A stretch of 64,000 nucleotides of DNA from Castor canadensis. Lineage: Eukaryota > Chordata > Mammalia > Rodentia > Castoridae. The stretch lies in NCBI RefSeq assembly GCF_047511655.1, contig NC_133392.1:96899042-96963041 (forward strand), written 5' to 3'. The position numbers and the translations under genes were made by a program. This document shows, piece after piece, positions 23,401 to 34,783 of this stretch (positions within the stretch are counted from its first letter, which is position 1; every line of letters starts with the position of its first letter). Under the pieces are notes generated by a model that was not told the origin of the DNA, ran no database searches, and saw nothing but the letters and a program-made list of their open reading frames with translations.

Positions 23401-24970
23401 ATCTTCCTTTAAATCACTTCCAGATTATTTACATACTTAATACAGTGTAAATGCCATATAAATAGTTATCATATTTTATTGTTTAGGAGAAAGAGATATC
23501 TATAAATGTTCAGTATAGATGCAATTTTTTGAATAGTTTTCATGCTTAATGTTGAATCTCTTTGAAATCCATGGATGAAAAAGCCACAGATGTGGATAGC
23601 AGACTGTATATGGCAAGGCTGAAGACAAAATATAACATCAAAATCTCTCAACCTTTCTTCCTCCCCAGGCATGGAATGTTCTGTTCAATTTCTTTTTCTA
23701 AAGAAAGTGAATTATTTATGAAAACCTTATGAACAGGAGGGTTTCCCTGAGGGTTACAAGTCTGCAAAGTAGTATGCAGTCTTTTACCATCTGCAAGCTG
23801 CCAAGATACTACTTGAAATCAAAATAGAGGGAGACAAGACAGTAATGGTCATCCCATCAAACAATGTAACAAATTAAGTTTTTTTATGGGCTCCTTCCTT
23901 TCTTTTGAATGTCCCTGTATTTCGAAGTCAGAGAAAATAAAACCTCTCTAGTGACCAAACAAGCAGGATAATCAATACAACTACTACTCATGGCAACAAA
24001 ATGACAAGTAAATAATGCTTTCAACTTATAGAAGCCACCTCACCAAACCATTCAAGACCAAGATATCAAACCCATTTTAAAAATCACCACAGAAGTAAAT
24101 TTCATCACTGCTGTTAAGATGACATTTCCCATCAACGAAACATCTGCAACAACAACAAATATCATCCAACAACATTGTTTACTCCAGCCACTGAGTTAAG
24201 CTTTTTCTTCTCTGTCTTCTGTTTCTGAGGTTGCTGCTTCAGTTAGAATTTGGAAAACTGGTGATAGAAAAAAACAATAAGCACAATATTTTAGCAGGAA
24301 AGCATAAAATTGAATCCTATCCCAAATCCTCAAAAGCTAATAAATTGAAAATGTATTTATTTAGACAAATTCAATATTAATAGACATATGACTATAATTA
24401 ATACTAGAACAATATTTGTGAAATGAATAAAAGTAGTAAAATCTTCACAAGATCACCATACTACAGACTTTCCCTTTAGCATTATTCTTCATATAAGAAA
24501 GTTACCTATATAACTACAAAAGTTGTATAAGAATTTCAAAGTACAATCTGTGCACCTGATTATCAAAATGTTACATAACCTTATTAGTATTTTATGTATC
24601 TTAAGCTTTTGAAAAGATGCATTAAGATAACATAATTATATCATTTGACTTTGTTCTTGCCATTGAATTATTTCCATTTTAAATTCAATGTTTATTCAGA
24701 ATAACAGTGCAGCAGGTAATATGTTGATTATGAGGTGGTGAGAGTATCGGAACTGACAAATGGTTGTTTACTGCAATATACACTTTTATCAAAAAGTCCA
24801 AATGGGTTAATGGCTTATTGAAAATAAATGCTGTATTTGTGCCCTATGTCTGACTTACTATCTAAACTTGGCATCATTTTGACTACTTTGTGACTCCATT
24901 ATAGAAGCATAGTAATAATATCACAGAATTATGATGATGATAAAAGAGACCATGTATGAAAACATTAGCT
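23401..24970. other. AT-rich intergenic DNA
   Basis: Nothing assignable was found. Frames here are below 70 residues and match no family. Confidence 0.5.
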
Positions 24971-24974
24971 TTTT

Positions 24975-25095
24975 AGTGGCAGTATTAACACTAATTGAGT
25001 ATGTAGTATGTTCCAGACATTTTGCTGAGCTCTTCTAATGAATTACCTCATTTCCAATTTTTAAAGAACTCTACAAAGAGAGAATAACACTTCTC
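24975..25095 (+). mobile_element. MIR SINE fragment, sense
   Basis: 'ttgagtatgtagtatgttcc', 'agacattttgctgagctctt' and 'aattacctcatttccaattt' follow the MIR order with strong decay. Confidence 0.65.
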
Positions 25096-25194
25096 TCTGT
25101 CCTTTGTAGCTTCTTCTAAGGCAACATTCATCACAGTATGGCATCATATTTATCCAAAGAGACCACAAGTCACAGATTCAGGAAAAATATTGTA

Positions 25195-25965
25195 GTCCTT
25201 CTATCTGACAATGGATTCATACAACAAATTATATGAAGAACTCTTACAAAGCACAATAAAAGACAAACATCCCAATTAGAAAAGGGACAAAATGAATTAA
25301 ACTCTTCAGAAAAACTATGTCACCAAGCACATGAGAAGATATTTGACATTTCACATCCACTACAGTGGCTGACATAAAAAACATTGACTAACTAAATTTT
25401 GTTGAGGATATAGAACAACACTCATTTACTCATTTACTGCTCATTTATACTCATTTACTCATTTATATTCATTTACTTCTGAAGGGTAGAAAATCACATA
25501 TCACATCCACTTTGGCAAAAAAAGATGACAATTGTTAAACAAATACCCACTTCATGACCCTCAATGTCACTCCTACTTATTTAATTAATACAAACAAAAA
25601 CATACCAACACAGCAACTTTGCATCTATGTTCTTAGCAACTGTATTATAATAGCTCAAACTATAAGCAGCTCAGATGTCTACCAAGAGGAAAATAGATAA
25701 ATTAATTCTATGACCAATCAATGAAATGCTACTTGACAATAAAAAAGGAGCAAATTGCTGATACATGAATTGATCTCAAAAATATTTTGCTGAGCTGAAA
25801 CCAGACACAATACTATACACGCATGATTCCATTTATCCAAAGTCCAAGAACAGACAAAATTAATCTGTGGCAATACAAATCAGAAAGTATTTCTTTGTTG
25901 TAGAGTAGGCCATGACCAGTAAACAGTGCAAGGCAACCTTTGTCTGTCTGGGGTAAGGAAATACC
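25195..25965 (+). mobile_element. old L1 (L1M/HAL1-like) ORF2 3' part, sense
   Basis: 'aattagaaaagggacaaaat', 'agcacatgagaagatatttg', 'atagctcaaactataagcag', 'agatgtctaccaagagg' and 'cgcatgattccatttatcc' follow the end of an old L1. A tandem run of 'actcattta'-type units at about 25415-25478 is an internal expansion. Confidence 0.75.
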
Positions 25966-25986
25966 CCTTGTTTTAATTGATAGGTA

Positions 25987-26034
25987 TACATATATATGTT
26001 AATGTAACATATTAATTTAACATATATATGTTAA
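25987..26034. repeat. AT-rich repeated palindrome
   Basis: The self-complementary unit acatatatatgt occurs at about 25988-25999 and again at about 26020-26031. The whole stretch can fold back on itself. It is a likely site of slippage or cruciform extrusion. Confidence 0.75.
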
Positions 26035-26944
26035 GATTAACCAAACTGAACACTTATGATCTGTGATTATGTTATTATATGTTAATTAACTTAAAATTTT
26101 AGAACTACATGCACTTTTCCAAAGTAGACTGAAAAGACATGGCAACTGAATGTAAAACATCAAGTGGGATTTTCTTTTGTTACAAAATATACTGTTTCTA
26201 CAGTATAAATTGTAACCTCATTTCACTGATGTATACTTTTAGGAGAAAATGACTAGATAACTTACCACATTACTACTTACATTACAGAAACTTTGTAAAA
26301 ATTAAGTGATATCTCAAACACTGTACTTTGAGTAAAGGCTTTACTTTGCTCTCTTTAACAACTGAAATATAGCAGGAATTCAATATGTATTAGCTTTCTT
26401 TTGAATTTTTACCAAATTTTACAAAGACCCTTAAGGAGAACACAAAACTCTGTATTCTAAGAAGTGACACAAATAAACTGTATAAACATCAGGGCAAATT
26501 CTCATCCATTCATGTAAGTATAGGAAATATTCCCATTGACTTCCACAAAATGTTCTGTTGCATTTACAAAAAAATAAATCACTTGCATACAATTTTTTTA
26601 AAATACATTGTTGCCACAATTCCTGAAATTTAAATAGGCCCTGTGCATCAGATCAGAGTATAATATCAATATTAACTTCCTAATTTTGATAATCATTCTG
26701 TGGTTATGTGAAAGAATATCCCTAATTTTAGTAAATGTCTACTAAATTTCAGAGGACAAAGAGTTTATTTCTATGTGTTGATAGGATATACAGGGTATTT
26801 TGTACTACTTTTACAACTTTTCCCCTGAAAGTACATCAAAATTAAAAGCTAAGAGCAAAAATGCATGCAAATTTTTATAGACAATCTTGTTTTGTAGTTA
26901 ATGTGAATTCAAATTGAGGGTTTTGTTTTGTTTAGTTTTAGGTT
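26035..26944. other. AT-rich intergenic DNA
   Basis: A possible L2 tail lies at about 26330-26400. I see no gene. Confidence 0.5.
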
Positions 26945-27258
26945 TTTTATTTTGTTTTGGAATAAGCTGGACCTCATTCCTGCTGTTAGAGCAAAAGCTC
27001 TAACACTTGAGGCACACTACACCCCCCAGCTCTTGTTTCAGATGTTTTGCCCAGACCCGGACTTGGACTACATTCCTCCTTCTATGTCTCCTACATAGCT
27101 GGCATCACAGACAGCATCACAGTCGGCATCACAGATGTACACTGCCATGCCCAGCTTGTTTGATGTAATGGGGTCTTGCTAACTTTTTGCCTGGGCTGCC
27201 CTTCAACCACTATCCTCCCAATTTCCACCTCCCACTTAGCAGTAATTACAGGAATCCA
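26945..27258 (-). mobile_element. decayed B1/ID composite SINE, antisense
   Basis: T-rich start, a degenerate reverse ID body ('gctctaacacttgaggcaca', 'ccccccagctc') and reverse B1-like parts ('ctacatagctggcatcacag', 'ctgccatgcccagctt', 'gggtcttgctaactttttgc'). A short tandem of 'gcatcacag'-type units (about 27103-27136) expands it internally. Confidence 0.7.
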
Positions 27259-27479
27259 TCCCAATGCCCACCCCTGCATTCTTTCTTTATATTGAGTTTT
27301 TGGATGCTTATTCTGTTCTCACTAAAATATTCTACATATCCATAATTATTCACAATGCACAGCAATGTCTGATATTTAATTATGTTCTGATTGGTGACTC
27401 TTAAATCCTGGATTAGGATTAAGCACTTAACATGTATCATGAGATGAGTTTTTTCTGTGTTATTCAGAAGTAGAGACAA

Positions 27480-27890
27480 CTCAGTGGCTCAAGGGGAGCT
27501 TAATAAAGTCCATCTTTGGATAGCTGACTACTATGAACTCCTTCCACAAAGCAAACTTTCCTGGGCCCAAAGCATCTTCAGCAAATATATGTGTAATGAA
27601 ATACGAATAGTTTAGTACCATAACGAAAAGCCAATAATTACTTACCCCCACCCTTTTGGGGAAGGACTGATGAATCACAAAACAAGAAAGTAGGAGGAAA
27701 AGTGAAGGGGGGGTGGAAAAGAGGCTTCCTTAAAAGGCCCATCTCTGACCACCAGAAGAGCACAGGCCCCAGGACAAGGCTCAGCTGACAGGGAGACCAA
27801 AGGGCAGGAGATAAAGAGACCCACACAGTGTGTGCCCCCTGTGCCTCATCCAGCTCTCTGCAGCTCCACGTTCCAGTCTATAAAATGACA
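27480..27890. other. GC-richer block, LTR-like but unassigned
   Basis: G+C rises sharply against the flanks. On the minus strand it reads like an LTR, with a purine/pyrimidine-skewed centre and a C-rich tract at about 27700-27720, but I cannot place a family, a TATA box or flanking duplications. Frames of 62-65 residues here match nothing known. Confidence 0.3.
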
Positions 27891-28795
27891 AGTGTCAATT
27901 ACAGAAATGTTTCCCCATATTTGAGAGGTATAAGTCTTCATTTTAAGCTAAAAAACATTTCTCTTGCATCTATATGATAGTATTTCTTAAAGGCTCATTG
28001 ACCAGAGAAATGGACAGAAAAATGTTTATTGTTTAAAAATCAATCATTTTAAGTGAATTATTATTTTACTAACCACACATCTAAATTTGAGGGGAAAATT
28101 ATTAATATGGAGATGAGTATCCAGTACTCAGTCTACAGATAATACATGATATGGATAAGGATTTTTTTCAGAACAGGAACTCCCCAGGAATCAGGAAGCA
28201 GATTGCATGTTACAAACAATAGCACATGATCACTCATTCTTGTTCTATGATTTTTTTCCAACTGTTAGATGAATGACTTTCTCTAAATCAAAATGAGGTC
28301 ATTACAAAATAATATTGGAGTTGAATAATTATTTTCAATAAAGTTTTGGAATGCACCTTGCTTTTATGGTGGCTTACAATGCTCATACAGTAAATAATCA
28401 GAAGTCCTCAAAGTTAAAGACATTTTTTCACAGAATAAGAAAACTTGATATGCATATTTAAAATTTAAAGGTGAAAACATTTTTATTACATGAATCACTT
28501 AATGCATTTTGTTAAATTTTAAAACACTGAATTTGACCCTATGTGTTTTCATCTTGATAAGAAATTTATTGAAAAGTACAAATATAAAACTACTATTTTG
28601 GAAGTAATACAGGAAATATAGGTGTTGCATGGTTCTACATATTCACAACCATACTTCAGCAGGAAAGCAATCCAATGTTTGGCATTATTTGATCATTTTC
28701 TGGAACTGATGTGACTCATGGAAGCAGGTGTGCAGAGAAAGTAGGCAGCAAAAGTAATCAGAAAGAATTTTAATCACTAGCAGTGAGACTCGCCA
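27891..28795. other. AT-rich intergenic DNA
   Basis: Nothing assignable was found. Confidence 0.55.
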
Positions 28796-28799
28796 GTGA

Positions 28800-28905
28800 C
28801 AAGACATCAGACAAACATTTAGCTTGTCTGGATCCCCATCTAAAAACAGATAAAAATGCTATGAGTTCTACTTGCCTTGGAGTTATTATGAAGACTGCAT
28901 CTGTT
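28800..28905 (-). mobile_element. possible MIR fragment, antisense
   Basis: 'gatccccatctaaaaacaga' and 'ggagttattatgaagactgc' fit the reverse MIR core in order. It is short and diverged. Confidence 0.45.
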
Positions 28906-29584
28906 TTCTTTCATCAATTACCTTCCGTTCAGTAAACACATCCTGGGCTCTAGGAAGTAGGTGCTGTGGGGAATGCAAAAACAAATATGAAGAAGCTTTG
29001 CCTCCAGAAGGCAAGTTTTTTTTAATGTTTGTAAATAACCAGAATAAAAATATAATAGGTAAGAAATAAAAAGGCAAGATGAAGTACCATAGGCACTCAA
29101 AGGATGGACTAATTATACCCTTAAGTGGGCAGTGGGGAAGACTTCAGGATAAGGGTTCAACCAAGCTGAAAGTGGATGGGATTAAATAGGTGAAAATGGG
29201 AAGGGTGAATTATCACTTAGAAAAAGTGCTTGAGCAAAATCACAATGCTGGGAACCATGTCACACAGAGTAGCCAGGACTAGGATGAGCTAGAGTGCACA
29301 AGTGCCATGAAAAGGCTGATGAGGTTAAAAAGAAAAAAGAAACACAGAATAAGGCAACTCAAGCATCCATACGCTGAATACAGCCTGCAGAATGTTCTGA
29401 ATTAGAAAGCCAGGACAATTGGCAAGAAATGAAAGCACAAAGGAAAGGAGAGGAAGGTATGTAGCACTGAAGGCAACACTGAAGAGTTCCCACTAAAAGG
29501 GCTCAACCAACGAAGCACTTAGAAAGCGAGAGTCCATTAGTCCCACACCGCTAAGAGTGAGGCCTGCTCTTTGCCAAGGATTGC
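28906..29584. other. intergenic DNA, nothing assignable
   Basis: Composition is ordinary. Frames of 60-65 residues on both strands at 28872-29100 overlap one another and match nothing. Confidence 0.5.
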
Positions 29585-30180
29585 TAGGTTTCAAGTCTTT
29601 GGCAGTGAATAAAACCAACAAAATCTCTGTCCTTGTGGAGTTGCCATTCTAATGGGCAGTGACAGTGACAAATATATCATTTCAGAAAGTGCTGGTAAGA
29701 AAATCAAGCTACCCAGAAGAATGGGAGTATGGTGAGATGCTATTTTGGATAAAATGTTTCTGGAAGGCATCTTAAATGAGAATTGAGCAGAGTGTGAAAG
29801 AAGGGAAGGAGCAACTTAGAAAAATATCTGAAGGCAGAGTCTCCCAATCGGAAGAAAAGTAAATGCAAAGTCCCTGAAGTGAGTGATATCTTGCCTGGTG
29901 GGTGACTAAACAGCAAAGAAGCCCATGTAGCTGGTAAGGACTGAATAAAAGGAAAGAATAGTCATGGTCAAATCAGCAGGCCTTACCTACCATGGTAAAG
30001 AGGAGATTTTATTAAAAGAATGGTGCATGCTTATTGAAGGATTGGGATCAGGAAATGGCACTTAAGATTTGCATACTGAAGGACTCACTTTGGTTGGTGT
30101 GAGAATGACTGATGGAGTTGGAAAAACTAAGAACAGAAAAACAGTTAGGAGGCTATCTTATTAGTCCAAATTAGCTTAAA
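29585..30180 (+). mobile_element. probable ancient mammalian repeat, class not assigned
   Basis: 'ctctgtccttgtggagttgc' and 'cattctaatgggcagtgaca', then 'gaaggactcactttggttgg' and 'cagttaggaggctatcttat', keep the order of a dispersed repeat I know from other mammals. I cannot assign its class with certainty. Confidence 0.5.
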
Positions 30181-30313
30181 AGGCATTTGTTAAGTACCTA
30201 CTGTATGCAAACACTGAATAAGCTATGAAGGTTTTGAAAATGGTATCGTAGGTTGCTAGGAGCAGAAAATAAGTGCAATAGGATCTTAAAGTGGAGCACA
30301 GAAAACAAAAAGG

Positions 30314-30742
30314 TTACCAAAGAGAAAAGACATCAACTCTCAACCCTTCACCCATTTCAAGAGATGGAATGATTAGGTTGCTGTGGATTAAAGGAAGAGA
30401 AATTATGAGAAGAGCGATTATCTCCTTCAAAGGGGAGTGCTTTTCTATTATCTCAAGCTTAATGAGATGGTTTTCAAAGAGTCTTCCCAGAATTTCATTT
30501 ATTTCCTTTACAGTTAAGAGGATACAATGCAAGGATCCCTGATGCCTTGAACTTTTCATACAAAAGGCGGCCTCACTACAAACTGGTAGAAAAACCAAAT
30601 GAGAGCCACAGGTCACTAGCTGTGGCCAGGAGTTGTCAGAAGAGAAGGTTTCATAAGTGTTTATAGAGGCCAGATTAGGACCACAAAAAAGGGAGTCCAC
30701 TTGGACAGGGTTTTTACAGCCTGTCTTGTCCAACTGAACCAA
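30314..30742 (-). other. 142-residue open frame, not recognised
   Basis: This is the longest non-repetitive open frame in the window, 142 residues from an ATG, next to repeat DNA. It has a hydrophobic stretch near its C-terminus (IIALLIISLPLI) but no family I recognise. There is no promoter, intron signal or neighbour that supports a gene. An 83-residue frame lies on the opposite strand (30291-30542). Chance or an LTR fragment is more likely than a real gene. Confidence 0.2.
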
Positions 30743-31129
30743 GCAAATATAGGGGAAACTCTCAGCAAAGAGAAGTCTTACCTCTTTTCTTTATGTCCCC
30801 AAATTGTTGCTGTCAGCATTTGATATAGATATTTTGAAGAATAAAAATATATTTATTATTGCTACTCTGCTTCATTAATTATTATACAAACCTTAAGTAA
30901 GCATAATGAGTTTGATACCATGTCACAACCAGCTCACAACCCTAGCCAGTTCCAGACCTAGCCTGTCATTTCTGGTCTCCTTTATCCCCCAAACCTTGCT
31001 TATCTACCTTTCCACCTTCCTATAAGCATCCAATCTTGTGCATTGGTTTTGCCTCAAAAATCATGTTTTTGTGATGTTATTATCTACTAATTTTGATGTA
31101 TGTAAATCCAGTTCATTCCTTTTGACATT

Positions 31130-31526
31130 GTATATTTCTGCACATGAAATAGATGTTTTATTCATTCATTTCCTCTTCTAATCATTTCAGGTGCTTATCT
31201 TCACCTCCTTCCCACTCCCCCCTTTTTCCAATTTTTAATGGGTTTTATTGTTTTATTTTCATATATCATATAATGTACTTCAATCATATTCACCCCCCTC
31301 ATCAGCCTTTCCTTTTCTCCTCCCCTTCAAACTGGTTTCGGCCAGCAAATAGTCCCCCTTTTATATTCATGTAATTTGTGTGTTTTAGGTCTAGAATCCA
31401 CATGTAAGACAAAGCATGTGATATTTCTCTGAATTTGACTTATTTCACTTGACATGAAATAAGTTCATCCATTTTCAAGCAAACAATATAATTTCATTCT
31501 TTGAATGACTGAATAATACTCCATTT
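31130..31526 (-). mobile_element. older L1 3' UTR, antisense
   Basis: 'tttaatgggttttattgttt', a run of C-rich blocks, 'gaatccacatgtaagacaaa' and 'gcatgtgatatttctctgaa' give the antisense L1 3' UTR pattern, ending at a GT microsatellite. Its left edge may extend to about 31040. Confidence 0.75.
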
Positions 31527-31549
31527 TGTGTGTGTGTGTGTGTGTGTGT
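31527..31549. repeat. (GT)n microsatellite
   Basis: It is an uninterrupted GT tract of about 11 units between an L1 and a SINE. Confidence 0.95.
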
Positions 31550-31565
31550 AAAATCACATTTTCTA

Positions 31566-31901
31566 GCTGGGCATGGTGGCTCATACCTGTAATCCCAGCT
31601 TCTCAGGAAGCAAAGAGAGGGAGGATCACAGTTCAAGGCCAGCCCAAGGAAAAAGCAAGTGAGACCCCTTTTTAACAAATAAGCAAGGCATTGTGATACA
31701 TGCCTGTGATATGAGGTACATGTGGGAGGCTCTAGAAAGAAGGATCACTGTCTCAAACCTGTCCTGAGCAAAACTGCAAGACCCTGCCAGAAAAATAACT
31801 AAAGCAAAATGGGCTGGGATTGTGGCTCAAGTGGTAGAGCACCTGCCTAACAAACATGAGGCCCTGAGTTCAAACCCTTTCACACCAAAAAAAAAAAAAA
31901 A
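31566..31901 (+). mobile_element. B1-B1-ID composite SINE, sense, A tail
   Basis: The first B1-like unit starts 'agctgggcatggtggctcat', the second follows from about 31680 ('gcaaggcattgtgatacatg'), and the ID-like part starts near 31811 ('gctgggattgtggctcaagt', 'ggccctgagttcaaaccc'). A poly(A) of about 15 bases ends it at 31901. This is the clearest three-part copy in the window. Confidence 0.93.
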
Positions 31902-31904
31902 GAA

Positions 31905-32424
31905 TGGAAACGCACTGTGTCTATCAGCCCCCAGAGCACCACACATGGTAGCACTGGTCCAGTTTCAAGATGGCAGATTAGGTGATGGAGCATGGGTGGT
32001 ATACACCACAGGCTACTGCTCTGTAGTGATACAGACATATGCACTCTAGGCAGCTCTTGACTGCTCAGGACCTTTAAGGCTACAGGAGTCTCCTGTGTGG
32101 TTGACTTCAGTGGAAGCATGACCACTGAGGGGTCTCCAGCTTGGAAAAGAGAAGTCTGTCTTGGCTCTAACCCTGTCTGGGTAGAGGAGACAGTATGGGA
32201 AAAACAGGGTGATTTGCTCTTCTCTCTATGGTGCTGTCTTGGGTTTTCATGCTCCATTGGGATCTCACTACTTTTCTGCTGCTCTTCACCCATACTTCCT
32301 CTGACACTCCAGTTGGAAGGTAGTTTAATCTTTATTGTGGTCTTTTTGCAAAGGGCTGGGTGGGGGGGGGTGGTGAGTGACTGGAAGTTCTCTTTGCCCT
32401 ACTTACTGGTGTCATTCTCTCACC
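31905..32424. other. GC-richer block with overlapping frames, unassigned
   Basis: Frames of 137 (minus, 31880-32293) and 110 residues (plus, 32097-32429) overlap on opposite strands, which is more typical of GC-richer non-coding DNA than of two genes. The minus frame runs into the SINE's poly(A), read as a run of Phe. The block abuts an antisense MaLR-like end at 32425, so it may be the rest of that LTR or internal ERV sequence. Confidence 0.3.
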
Positions 32425-32505
32425 TCTAAATCCTCCACAATAGGAATTAAGTTTCAACGTGAAGTTTCATGGGGACACAACTCAAATCATAGTAAATTCA
32501 TTATT
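32425..32505 (-). mobile_element. MaLR-like LTR end, antisense
   Basis: 'taggaattaagtttcaacgt', 'gaagtttcatggggacacaa' and 'ctcaaatcatagtaa' match the reverse of a MST/THE1-type 5' end. The rest of the LTR is not clear. Confidence 0.55.
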
Positions 32506-34685
32506 ATATTTTACACATTTGTATATTCCTTATATATATATATATACACATTACTCTGTATTGTTTACAGACAAAGTCTCAAACACTGAGCTCCATAGGT
32601 GCTACACAATTCTTCTCATTACTCACGACCACATCTTCCCACTTCAGAAACACACTGGCCCTTGAGAAGCCTCTGCTCAGTGTAATCATCATCATATCAG
32701 CTCTGTGTCATTGTTTGCCAGGTCTCTTTTCTGCCCCAATTTAAAAGAACATATAACACAGCTTGCACTTTTCTCATTCCTGCCTCTTATTCGAGTCTTA
32801 AGCATCATATAATTTGGCAGAAACCCTTGGATTAACATAATCCTAGCACCTTTGGGGAAAATATGCTTTCTTTCCCTACTTCATGCCCCATTCTGACTTC
32901 AGTAATTGGCATTGATGAGACTGTCCTAATCAATCCTGGTCAGACCGTCCTTCCAGGAATAGATCGGTCAAGATGTTTAAATTGACTGCCTTGTGGAATT
33001 CTACTGGCATTTCAATTTGATAGATTTTCAATCATGTCAGAAATAGCTTTTCAGACTCAGAATTTTAATTGAAAAATTAAGAGTTTATAAACTTTCCTGC
33101 TCAGGAAAACAGCCTGAGTTCATCTCAGAAGTCTCACTTATTTTGTCAGTGTAAACACTCCTGACTTATAAATAAAAAGCACATAGCAAATGGATTTTTC
33201 TCTGAATCTATTCATTGCTGCCTACACTTCCACTTTCAGGTTTTCACATTGATTTCCAAAGTACCCAGTAAGATATTGTTTGCCTCGTGAGTCCTGTAAT
33301 TCATTGTGATAATTGATATTAAAGAGGTGCACATCAAGATTATTAGATTTGTTTTATTAGTGATTAATGTATTTGATTTCTCTATAAAGGGTAGGCTTTT
33401 TGAGACACTTGTGTTTTTATAACTTCTTTAAACCATTGTAAGCATAGTCAATATTTCAAAAATATTTTATTCCTGGAACTAAAGCCTTAAAAAGACAATT
33501 GGAAAATATTTAAAAATCTTTAGCAAAGATCTTCCAATAATGGGTTTTATTTAGCCAGTTCCTAGACATAGAGAAAAATCTATTTGCTGAAAGGATTTAA
33601 TAAAAAATCAATTGATTTACAAAATAATGGTAAAGCTGTAAGAACAAAGCAAGTCTTGGAATATTACATTCAAAATAGAGTAGAAGAAATCACATATTTA
33701 GCCTCACAATTTGCTTTTCTTTTTTCTTCCAACAATATGTATTTGTTAAAAATAAAACCTACATCTTAGGAAAATGAAGGCAAAGAAAAAAGAACAAGAA
33801 AGCACTTTTAGTTTTCTTCCAAATTAGAAGGTAGAAGAAAGGAAAGGTGCAGGATAGGTATGTAGAATTAGTAATGAGCAGACCAAGGTCACTAGAGCAG
33901 GACTCAAGGTCGGTCCATAGGATGCAGTCTCCCTTACTGTAATCAAGTTTCATTCTGGGAGTCTCCCAAACCTGGAATTTTCCTCATCTTTTCTTTCTGT
34001 TTTACTTACTAGTCCTCCAGCTTCCCTAGTGCACTGGTTTTTCTAGTACCTTTGACAAGTGTCAAGGTTTTCTTTTCTAAAACTATTGATATCTTTTTAA
34101 AGTTGAGTACATTGTTTTAGATGGAAGACTGTAGTAACTACTATTCAATCAATACTTCTCATGGTTTTATATGGTTCACTGATTTCCATGAGATCATTTC
34201 TTTGGAAAATGTATTTTTCAGTATTACTTCTTTCTAGAAAAAAAAAAGCACCTATCAGCCTTTTGGATACTATTTAACTTTATTTTAAATCTGTGTAACT
34301 ATCTTTGTCTAGATACCTAGTGCCTTGTAATCTCTCCAGATTTCTATCCTTAATAGAATACATGGTAATATTAAAGTTACAGACACACATACTGCAGAAT
34401 CACATTTAGAGCAGAATCTTAAAACCTTGATTCAGAATCTTTAGTTCAGGGAGATCTATCTTATGTTTTAGCAAAAAAAGTTATTAATCTTGCATGTTCA
34501 CAAGATTAATAACAAAATGCAAAACTATTGCTGCTGGTGATCTGAGCTCTGCTAACTAAACATAAATCTAGTTGAAACTGTTGTTTAAGATTTAAGTTAA
34601 AATTATGTTTTGGTTTTTCTGTGGTAAGGCAAATAGTTCCCTATTCTGTCAAAATTTCTATGAGGCGCTTGCATTAAGCAATAGC
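32506..34685. other. AT-rich intergenic DNA
   Basis: Apart from a short TA tract (about 32530-32546), nothing is assignable. The stretch 32650-33000 is slightly less AT-rich and could be conserved non-coding DNA. Confidence 0.45.
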
Positions 34686-34689
34686 AAGG

Positions 34690-34783
34690 ACGGTGGAAGG
34701 GGGAGGTTCAAATGGTAGAACACCTGCCTTGCAAGTGTGAAGCTCTGAGTTCAAGCCCCAGACCCAGCAAAAAAAAAAAAAAC
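34690..34783 (+). mobile_element. ID SINE, sense, A tail
   Basis: 'gttcaaatggtagaacacct' and 'ctgagttcaagccccag' give the tRNA-like A and B box regions, followed by a poly(A) of 14 bases. 'agcaata' occurs on both sides and may be a short target-site duplication. Confidence 0.88.

Noticed and set aside
25415..25478. Tandem 'actcattta' units resembling a small repeat array
   Set aside because: Irregular local expansion within an old L1; too short and uneven for a structured array.
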